5,143 nucleotides of DNA from CAYUNE01 sp964446115 (lineage in GTDB: Bacteria > Desulfobacterota > Desulfobulbia > Desulfobulbales > Desulfobulbaceae), in the NCBI GenBank assembly GCA_964446115.1, contig CAYUNE010000049.1, positions 1 to 5,143 of the forward strand, in the 5' to 3' direction. Within the stretch, counting starts at the first letter, position 1; every line of letters starts with the position of its first letter. A program made the translations under genes and the position numbers. Positions 1-3,931 of the stretch are shown piece after piece. The notes under the pieces are model-generated. The model worked only from the letters and a program-made list of their open reading frames with translations. It was not told where the DNA came from and did not search any database.

Positions 1-1
1 A

Positions 2-97
2 AATTGTTTTCTCATCTACGGCGGTAACCAGGCCAGAATCCAGGAAGAGGTGAAAACCGTCCCCTGGCAGGAGCTTGCAACGTTTGAAATTGAATAG
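2..97 (+). CDS. C-terminal end of a gene entering from the left; possibly AAA/DUF4143-type ATPase
   Basis: This frame is open from the window edge to TAG at 95-97 and gives 31 residues ending in PWQELATFEIE. The segment LIYGGNQ...VKTVPWQEL resembles the usual C-terminal strand of DUF4143-type ATPases, where a YGG turn is followed by a short loop and a P-W-x-x-L strand near the end of the nuclease-like domain. That match is from memory of the family and rests on a short fragment, so the family is tentative. That the frame is coding is more likely. The stop lies 10 bp before the first GGGGTCA repeat of the downstream RAYT element, so this gene, like the Fic and PhzF genes, ends at a left end of that element. 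Its start and ATPase domain are outside the window. Confidence 0.5.
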   Translation, partial: NCFLIYGGNQARIQEEVKTVPWQELATFEIE

Positions 98-107
98 CGG
101 GCCGGCC

Positions 108-135
108 GGGGTCAGGCCGGGGGTCAGGTCTTGAA
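108..135 (+). repeat. Left terminal inverted repeat of RAYT element copy 1
   Basis: The order is GGGGTCA, a 5-bp spacer, then GGGGTCAGGTCTTGAA. The mirror arrangement with the same 5-bp spacer length occurs at 1174-1201, while the spacer sequences themselves do not match. The repeat is followed by an A- and T-rich leader (136-166) that is identical in copy 2. A weak -35-like TTGAAA at 131-136 could drive the transposase gene, but no convincing -10 lies at the right distance. No clear Shine-Dalgarno sequence precedes the ATG at 167. Confidence 0.8.
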
Positions 136-166
136 AAGCAACATTTTTTCATGCTAAGAAATCATC

Positions 167-1114
167 ATGGCACGACCTCTACGACTTGAATTTCCCGGGG
201 CGATCTATCACCTCACTTCCCGTGGCAATGCGCAGGCGCCTGTCTTTCTTGACGATGCCGACCGCCGCGCCTTTCTCGGCATTCTTGCCGACACCGTTGA
301 CCGCTATAACTGGATATGCCATGCCTATTGCCTCATGGGGAATCACTACCATCTCCTCGTCGAAACCCCCGACCCAAACCTGTCGGCCGGGATGCGGCAA
401 CTAAACGGGGTCTATACCCAATTTTTCAACAGGGTGCATGACCGGGCCGGGCATCTTTTCCAGGGACGATATAAATCGATCCTTGTCGAAAGGGGATCTC
501 ACCTGCTGGAATTATGCCGCTATATTGTCCTGAACCCGGTGAAGGCCGGTCTGGTGAAACGCCCGGAACAGTGGCGCTGGAGCAGCTACAGGGCAACGGC
601 CGGTATGAGCAGGGGTGGGGGATTCCTCACCACAGATTGGATCCTCGGCCAGTTCTCTCCAAAGAAGACCCAGGCAAGAAAAAAGTATATTGATTTCGTC
701 AACCAGAACCTGCCCGAGGGGACGCAACCCCCGTGGGAACGGCTGGAGGGCCGGATATTTTTCGGCGGTTCCCGGTTCATCGAACGCATGCGGGAAAAAC
801 TGGGCAAACAGAAAGAGACGGCAGAGATTCCAAAAGTACAGCGATTTGCCGGCCGCAAGCCCTTGGCTGAACTCCTGGCCGGTATCAGCGATAAAACAGA
901 ACGGAACCGGAGAATCTGCACCGCTCACCTGGAGCATGGATACACGCTGGGGCAAATAGCCGGTGCCTTGGGAATACACTCTTCGCAACCCGGCGGTATA
1001 ATATACCTCTTTGCTGTAAGCGCGCACGGGTGCCGTAGATTTGCACGATCTTTCCTGACCGCTATAGCCTATTTATGCGGCCAGGAAAGATCGTGTGACA
1101 TGCGGTGCCCGTGA
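167..1114 (+). CDS. REP-associated tyrosine transposase (Y1/HUH), C-terminal HTH interrupted
   Basis: This is a single-strand DNA transposase of the TnpA_REP/RAYT group (Y1_Tnp fold). Such enzymes nick and rejoin single-stranded hairpin-bearing DNA through a tyrosine nucleophile. The N-terminus MARPLRLEFPGAIYHLTSRGN is typical of the group. The metal-binding HUH motif is H60-Y61-H62 in MGNHYHLLVE. GHLFQGRY lies at 95-102, and the nucleophile is most likely Y119 in CRYIVLNPVKAGLV. A helix-turn-helix should follow near 255-290. Only its first helix (YTLGQIAGALGIH) is native here, because DNA inserted after base 980 replaces everything from residue 272 with 44 unrelated residues. Comparison with copy 2 (3759-3821) indicates an ancestral length of 290 residues instead of 315, ending in KRQRQNARFKT. 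The catalytic domain appears complete, so nicking activity is conceivable, but DNA recognition is probably altered. Confidence 0.85.
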   Translation: MARPLRLEFPGAIYHLTSRGNAQAPVFLDDADRRAFLGILADTVDRYNWICHAYCLMGNHYHLLVETPDPNLSAGMRQLNGVYTQFFNRVHDRAGHLFQGRYKSILVERGSHLLELCRYIVLNPVKAGLVKRPEQWRWSSYRATAGMSRGGGFLTTDWILGQFSPKKTQARKKYIDFVNQNLPEGTQPPWERLEGRIFFGGSRFIERMREKLGKQKETAEIPKVQRFAGRKPLAELLAGISDKTERNRRICTAHLEHGYTLGQIAGALGIHSSQPGGIIYLFAVSAHGCRRFARSFLTAIAYLCGQERSCDMRCP

Positions 1115-1126
1115 GCGACTACCACT
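981..1126. mobile_element. 146-bp hairpin-forming insertion inside the RAYT gene
   Basis: Aligning copy 1 with copy 2 (3618-3825) shows 146 extra bases between 980 and 1127. CACT occurs on both sides (977-980 and 1123-1126), consistent with a 4-bp target duplication or a cleavage tetranucleotide. The right two thirds form a long imperfect palindrome. Positions 1021-1030 pair with 1108-1117 (9 of 10), and 1044-1062 pair with 1077-1095 (18 of 19), closing a 14-nt loop at 1063-1076. Between the two stems, TGCCG and CGGTG can also pair with wobbles. The left 40 bases are unpaired with the rest and contain a 13-bp dyad, GGTATAATATACC (995-1007). There is no transposase gene and no terminal inverted repeat at the outer edges. 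A REP-like or palindrome-associated non-autonomous element is the best description. The mobilising enzyme is unknown. Confidence 0.7.
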
Positions 1127-1185
1127 ATTCCCCAGTAAGCCGGATGATTAAGAGGCAGCGGCAAAACGCACGATTCAAGACCTGA
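1127..1185 (+). pseudogene. Severed 3' end of RAYT copy 1 (recognition helix of HTH)
   Basis: Once the insertion is removed, this stretch continues the transposase frame as YSPVSRMIKRQRQNARFKT followed by TGA at 1183-1185. It matches YSTVSRIIKRQRQDAQFKT in copy 2. It holds the recognition helix and the basic tail of the C-terminal helix-turn-helix. The insertion both separates it and shifts the frame (146 is not a multiple of three), and it has no start of its own. The final codons and the stop lie inside the right terminal repeat. Confidence 0.75.
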
Positions 1186-1201
1186 CCCCGTCGATGACCC
1201 C
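1174..1201 (-). repeat. Right terminal inverted repeat of RAYT element copy 1
   Basis: TTCAAGACCTGACCCC (1174-1189) is the exact reverse complement of the left repeat at 120-135. A 5-bp spacer and TGACCCC (1195-1201) mirror the outer GGGGTCA of the left end. The corresponding region after copy 2 (3810-3837) keeps the 16 bp and a degraded version of the outer part. The Fic start codon lies about 50 bp downstream. Confidence 0.8.
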
Positions 1202-1202
1202 G

Positions 1203-1232
1203 TTGAATGGGATTATCTTGCCTATTCATAAA
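1203..1232 (+). promoter_or_regulatory. Weak sigma70-like promoter candidate ahead of the Fic gene
   Basis: TTGAAT (1203-1208) and CATAAA (1227-1232) each match four of six consensus positions and are separated by 18 bp. They lie in the AT-rich 50-bp gap between the RAYT right end and the Fic start. This is the only gap where a dedicated promoter could sit, but the match is poor and may be chance. No clear Shine-Dalgarno sequence precedes the ATG at 1253. Confidence 0.2.
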
Positions 1233-1252
1233 AAATATGACATGATTAAGCC

Positions 1253-2413
1253 ATGCAATCACATCATCTATGGATATGGCAACAGAAAGACTGGCCCGAA
1301 TTTTATTATGACAGTTGCCTTCTTCTGCCGAAAATCAGCAATGTCTCCCGGTTGATCGGCGGTTTGACAGCAATCTGTCAGACATTAAGTGACACGGAAC
1401 GGCTGGATGCCCATGAACGGGTACTTACCGATGATACAATGGAGACAGCGGCCATTGAGGGAGAGGTTCTTCGCCGAAGTTCTGTTCGAGCCTCTATCCG
1501 TAAACGACTGGGGCTTCAGGTTGAGCGTGAAGACTGGGACGAGCGGGCCGACGGCCTTGTTTCCGTTTTACTCGATGCACGATTACTGCAACAACAGTCT
1601 TTAACTGAAGAAAGGTTGTTTGGCTGGCATGCAGCCCTTTTTCCCGGTGGATATTCCGGTCTCAACAAAATTAGAGTAGCTCGGTACAGAGGGAAAGAAG
1701 AGATGCAGATCGTTTCCGGGGCAATAGGCCGTGGGACTGTGCATTATGTGGCCCCGCCCAGAGCGGAACTTGACCGGGAAATGGCCCGCTTCCTGAATTG
1801 GCTGAATACTGAAAACGAACCGGAACCATTACTCAAGGCGGGCATTGCCCATCTCTGGTTTATTATGATTCATCCCTTTGATGACGGGAATGGTCGAATC
1901 GGCAGGGCTGTGACGGATTACCTTCTTACCCGCAGTTATCCATCTCTCATGGAGCTGGTTTCATTTTCCAAATACATCAGTCTGGACAGAAAGGGGTATT
2001 ACAGCCTCCTTGAGGCTGCCGGAAAAAACGGTATGGATATAACTCCCTGGCTGAAATGGTTCTTGCAGACCTTTGAAGCAGCCCTGCAGGAATCACAATG
2101 GATTGTCCAGCGGGTAGTCACCAAGGCAAGATTCTGGCAGCAGAACAGAGATGTTGCCTTAAATGCCCGGCAGCAGAAGGTGATCAATCGCCTCCTTGAC
2201 AGTGGAGACAGGTTTGAAGGCGGTATGACGACCCGAAAATACGCCGGCATGACCAAGTGCAGTTCAGTCACGGCCAGCCGTGATCTGGCTGACCTGGTGA
2301 ATAAAAATATTTTGCAGAAACGTCCCGGCGGAGGCAGGAGTACCAGCTACGAAATATGTCCTCTGAGAAAAGGCCGGGGGTCAGGTCTTGAAAAGCAACA
2401 TTTTTCATACTAA
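1253..2413 (+). CDS. Fic-family protein adenylyltransferase (DUF4172-Fic-winged helix)
   Basis: Fic enzymes transfer AMP from ATP to hydroxyl side chains of target proteins. The N-terminus WIWQQKDWPEFYYD is the DUF4172 opening. T65-A-A-I-E69-G70 fits the inhibitory (S/T)xxxE(G/N) helix that precedes the Fic core in class II enzymes, where the glutamate blocks productive ATP binding. The active-site motif HPFDDGNGRIGR (207-218) is complete, with catalytic H207, so the enzyme should be active and self-inhibited. Residues about 300-368 look like a winged helix (MTTRKYAGMTKCSSVTASRDLADLV, then a GGGRSTSYEI wing), suggesting DNA binding or autoregulation. An in-frame TAA at 1247-1249 makes ATG 1253 the first possible start. 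Residues 374-386 (GRGSGLEKQHFSY) and the stop are encoded by a RAYT left end, so the native C-terminus has been replaced just after the wing. Its GC content is visibly lower than that of the PhzF and ATPase genes. The target is unknown, and no obvious antitoxin gene is adjacent. Confidence 0.9.
   Translation: MQSHHLWIWQQKDWPEFYYDSCLLLPKISNVSRLIGGLTAICQTLSDTERLDAHERVLTDDTMETAAIEGEVLRRSSVRASIRKRLGLQVEREDWDERADGLVSVLLDARLLQQQSLTEERLFGWHAALFPGGYSGLNKIRVARYRGKEEMQIVSGAIGRGTVHYVAPPRAELDREMARFLNWLNTENEPEPLLKAGIAHLWFIMIHPFDDGNGRIGRAVTDYLLTRSYPSLMELVSFSKYISLDRKGYYSLLEAAGKNGMDITPWLKWFLQTFEAALQESQWIVQRVVTKARFWQQNRDVALNARQQKVINRLLDSGDRFEGGMTTRKYAGMTKCSSVTASRDLADLVNKNILQKRPGGGRSTSYEICPLRKGRGSGLEKQHFSY
2372..2413 (+). 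repeat. Solo RAYT left end at the 3' end of the Fic gene
   Basis: This segment repeats the left end and leader of the RAYT elements (115 and 3345), from GGCCGGGGGTCAGG through the T-run to CTAA. It has one fewer T and one A/G difference before it diverges after about 2413. The 16-bp terminal repeat is perfect at 2377-2392. No transposase gene and no right end follow before the PhzF gene. It may be a remnant of a deleted element or an end mobilised on its own. It supplies the last 13 codons and the TAA of the Fic gene. Confidence 0.85.
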
Positions 2414-2423
2414 CAATGCAACT

Positions 2424-2540
2424 ATGTGCAGGAGCATTGGGCAAAGCACGGGAGCCAATTTTTCTTATGGTGCTGCCCGGGCGGCCATTGATTCAACGGG
2501 TTATCTCCTGGAAAATCCTTACTTTTCGACATCATTATGA
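2424..2540 (+). other. 38-codon orphan reading frame, possible gene remnant
   Basis: ATG 2424 to TGA 2538-2540 encodes 38 residues beginning MCRSIGQSTGANFSYGAA and ending LENPYFSTSL. The composition is protein-like and the codons are not obviously random, but I recognise no family and see no ribosome binding site. The frame is open upstream into the solo RAYT left end, so it may be the tail of a gene whose front was lost when the repeat arrived. It stops 11 bp before the PhzF start. The gap 2414-2551 holds nothing else I can support beyond a weak inverted repeat (GGGCAAAGCAC at 2439-2449 against GTGCTGCCC at 2470-2478). Confidence 0.2.
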
Positions 2541-2551
2541 ACAGTTAGATC

Positions 2552-3364
2552 ATGCGGATTCCCTATTATCATATCGATGCCTTTACCAGCCAGGTCTTTG
2601 CCGGCAACCCGGCCGGGGTCTGCCTGTTGCAGAAATGGATGCCGGACAGGGTGTTGCAGGCCGTTGCCGCTGAAAACCGCCTCTCCGAAACCGCTTTCCT
2701 GGTAGCTGAAGGCATGGAATATGCGCTACGCTGGTTTTCGCCGGAGACCGAAATCGATCTCTGCGGTCACGCCACCCTGGCCGCGGCCCATGTCCTCTTT
2801 ACCCATCTGGGTCTGGAGCGGGATCGGCCTGTGCACTTTGCCAGCCAATCCGGCAAGCTTGCGGTCACCTGCCGGGGAGAACTGTACACGCTCGACTTTC
2901 CGGCCAGGCCCGGAGCGGAATCGGACATCCCGGAAGCGCTGACACAGGCCCTGGGCGCGACTCCGGAAGGGGTCTTTCTCGCACGTGATATTATGGCCGT
3001 CTTTTCCAGTCGTGCCGAGATTGAAGCCCTGCAACCCGACTTTGCCGCCCTGGCCGGGCTCGACTGCCTGGGGATCATTGTCACGGCTCCGGATGATCCT
3101 GGCGGGGCCGACTTCGTCTCTCGTTTCTTCGCCCCCGGCGCCGGCATACCCGAAGATCCGGTGACCGGATCGGCCCATTGTACCCTAACTCCCTACTGGG
3201 CCGCGCGGCTGGGCAAGAATGAACTCCACGCTCACCAGGTCTCGGCCCGGGGTGGCCAGCTGTTTTGCGAGATGCGGGGTGAGCGGATCTTGATCAGCGG
3301 CCGCTGCGTGGACTATCTCACCGGCACCCTCCACCTGCCCGCAAGGCCGGGGGTCAGGTCTTGA
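2552..3364 (+). CDS. PhzF-family isomerase/epimerase
   Basis: PhzF-like proteins have two similar alpha/beta-barrel halves with an active site between them, and a conserved glutamate shuttles a proton in isomerisation or epimerisation. Most members, including YddE-like ones, have unknown substrates. Family marks are present in order: the opening YYHIDAFTSQVFAGNPAGV (residues 5-23), the catalytic glutamate E46 in NRLSETAFLV, CGHATLAAAHVL (71-82), and RFFAPGAGIPEDPVTGSAHC (191-210). At 270 residues it is close to normal length. The final family strand, ILISGRCVDYLTGTLHL, is intact, so the fold should be complete. Residues 265-270 (RPGVRS) and TGA are encoded by the left end of RAYT copy 2, replacing the native end. 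No strong ribosome binding site is visible before ATG 2552. No phenazine or other biosynthetic genes are nearby, so the substrate cannot be assigned. Confidence 0.92.
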   Translation: MRIPYYHIDAFTSQVFAGNPAGVCLLQKWMPDRVLQAVAAENRLSETAFLVAEGMEYALRWFSPETEIDLCGHATLAAAHVLFTHLGLERDRPVHFASQSGKLAVTCRGELYTLDFPARPGAESDIPEALTQALGATPEGVFLARDIMAVFSSRAEIEALQPDFAALAGLDCLGIIVTAPDDPGGADFVSRFFAPGAGIPEDPVTGSAHCTLTPYWAARLGKNELHAHQVSARGGQLFCEMRGERILISGRCVDYLTGTLHLPARPGVRS

Positions 3365-3365
3365 A
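3350..3365 (+). repeat. Left terminal inverted repeat of RAYT copy 2
   Basis: This is GGGGTCAGGTCTTGAA, identical to 120-135 and 2377-2392, and it is preceded by the shared GGCCG. Unlike copy 1, no outer GGGGTCA lies 12 bp upstream. The TGA within it (3362-3364) is the stop codon of the PhzF gene. Confidence 0.85.
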
Positions 3366-3396
3366 AAGCAACATTTTTTCATGCTAAGAAATCATC

Positions 3397-3821
3397 ATGG
3401 CACGACCTCTACGACTTGAATTTCCCGGGGCGATCTATCATCTCACTTCCCGTGGCAATGCGCAGGCGCCTGTCTTTCTTGACGATGCCGACCGCCGCGC
3501 CTTTCTCGGCATTCTTGCCGACACCGTTGACCGCTACAACTGGATATGCCATGCCTATTGCCTCATGGGGAATCACTACCATCTCCTCGTCGAAACCCCC
3601 GACCCAAACCTGTCGCCGTACAGCGATATGCCGGCCGCAAGCCATTGGCTGAACTCCTGGCCGGTATCAGCGATAAAAAAGAACGGAACCGGAGAATCTG
3701 CACTGCTCACCTGGAGCACGGATACACGCTGGTGCAGATAGCCGATGCCTTGGGAATACACTATTCCACAGTAAGCCGGATAATAAAGAGGCAGCGGCAA
3801 GACGCACAATTCAAGACCTGA
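3397..3821 (+). pseudogene. Deleted and frameshifted RAYT transposase
   Basis: The first 73 residues match copy 1 exactly at the protein level and keep the H-Y-H metal motif (60-62). After the deletion junction at about 3615-3618 the original frame reads out-of-phase sequence and stops at 3741. The true C-terminal part continues in another frame as YAGRKPLAELLAGISDK to RQRQDAQFKT and ends at TGA 3819-3821. It carries an intact helix-turn-helix (YTLVQIADALGIHYSTVSRIIK). The whole region with the catalytic tyrosine is gone, so no active transposase can be made. Any product is a 114-residue N-terminal fragment. The C-terminal piece shows what copy 1 lost to its insertion. Confidence 0.85.
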
Positions 3822-3825
3822 CCCC
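3810..3825 (-). repeat. Right terminal inverted repeat of RAYT copy 2
   Basis: TTCAAGACCTGACCCC is the perfect reverse complement of the left repeat at 3350-3365. Similarity to the sequence after copy 1 continues weakly to about 3837 (GCGATGCCCC against TCGATGACCCC), which suggests that the element's right boundary lies beyond the 16 bp. Confidence 0.85.
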
Positions 3826-3839
3826 GCGCGATGCCCCCT

Positions 3840-3871
3840 CGACTATTCCGCGGAGGATCGTGGAATAGTCG
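3840..3871 (+). promoter_or_regulatory. Competing hairpin overlapping the terminator-like stem
   Basis: CGACTATTCC (3840-3849) and GGAATAGTCG (3862-3871) form a perfect 10-bp inverted repeat with a 12-nt loop. The right arm shares GGAAT (3862-3866) with the left arm of the downstream terminator-like hairpin, so the two structures cannot form fully at the same time. This is the geometry of an anti-terminator/terminator pair. Whether it regulates the ATPase gene is inference, and a protein-binding dyad is an alternative. Confidence 0.4.
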
Positions 3872-3899
3872 CGACCATTCCACGATCCTCCTTTGTTTG
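3852..3899 (+). terminator. Rho-independent-like terminator between RAYT copy 2 and the ATPase gene
   Basis: A perfect 15-bp stem pairs GGAGGATCGTGGAAT (3852-3866) with ATTCCACGATCCTCC (3877-3891) around a 10-nt loop, followed by TTTGTTT. The T-tract is interrupted by a G, so termination may be partial. It would stop readthrough from the PhzF/RAYT side. It lies about 40 bp before the ATPase start with little room for a promoter after it, so it may be part of that gene's leader. Confidence 0.55.
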
Positions 3900-3907
3900 G
3901 TCTTGCC

Positions 3908-3930
3908 TGCCGCCAGAGAAGGCGGTAGGA
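3908..3930 (+). promoter_or_regulatory. Ribosome binding site of the ATPase gene with a small hairpin
   Basis: TAGGA at 3926-3930 lies 7 nt before ATG 3938 and only 1 nt before ATG 3932, which favours 3938 as the main start. The weaker GAAGG at 3918-3922 suits 3932. TGCCGCC (3908-3914) can pair with GGCGGTA (3921-3927), including one G-U pair, around a 6-nt loop. This partly covers the Shine-Dalgarno sequence and could damp translation. Confidence 0.4.
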
Positions 3931-3931
3931 T

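Larger units (their letters stand above)
104..1201 (+). mobile_element. RAYT (Y1 transposase) element, copy 1
   Basis: The element is bounded by perfect 16-bp inverted repeats, GGGGTCAGGTCTTGAA at 120-135 and its reverse complement at 1174-1189. Both ends extend outward: a second GGGGTCA lies 12 bp out at 108-114, and its complement TGACCCC lies 12 bp out at 1195-1201. A single gene fills the interior, and its ancestral stop codon (TGA, 1183-1185) lies inside the right repeat. The left end shares GGCCGGGGGTCAGG and the following leader with two other sites in the window (2372 and 3345), which places the minimal left boundary at about 115. Positions 104-114 and 115-126 are an imperfect tandem repeat of GGCCGGGGTCA. 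Outer limits are uncertain by about 10 bp because no target duplication is visible. Confidence 0.8.
3345..3825 (+). mobile_element. RAYT element copy 2, internally deleted (non-autonomous)
   Basis: The left end and leader (3345-3396) are identical to those of copy 1, and the 16-bp terminal repeats are perfect at 3350-3365 and 3810-3825. The interior equals copy 1 with a net deletion of 448 bp (joined after 3615, equivalent to 385 and 836 in copy 1). It also lacks the 146-bp hairpin insertion. Both ends survive without a working transposase, so it could only move if another RAYT acts on it. It is inserted so that its left end overlaps the 3' end of the PhzF gene. Confidence 0.85.

Noticed and set aside
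512..1027. Minus-strand open frame of 171 codons opposite the RAYT gene
   Set aside because: It lies wholly opposite a gene with clear Y1 motifs and crosses into the hairpin insertion. The sequence is low in recognisable motifs and is typical of an antisense shadow in GC-rich DNA.
981..1126. Hairpin insertion as an integron attC site or a group II intron
   Set aside because: I found no GTTRRRY/RYYYAAC core pair at the ends, no integron cassette context, and the length is far too short for a group II intron with no domain V signature.
104..1201. Target-site duplication flanking the RAYT elements
   Set aside because: Sequences outside the ends (104 side against 1201 side, and 3344 against 3826) show no convincing direct repeat, as expected for single-strand HUH-type mobility.
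2416..2673. Plus-strand 85-codon frame running into the PhzF gene
   Set aside because: Its second half is the PhzF coding sequence in the wrong frame, and its first half shows no family. The neighbouring frame starting at 2424 looks more protein-like.
2726..3178. Minus-strand open frame of 150 codons inside the PhzF gene
   Set aside because: The opposite strand encodes all PhzF signature motifs. The antisense frame is glycine- and arginine-rich without any known domain.
3760..3869. Inverted 10-bp match ACTATTCCAC (3760-3769) and GTGGAATAGT (3860-3869)
   Set aside because: A 10-bp match at this distance is expected by chance several times in a 5-kb window. The left arm lies within ordinary HTH coding sequence.
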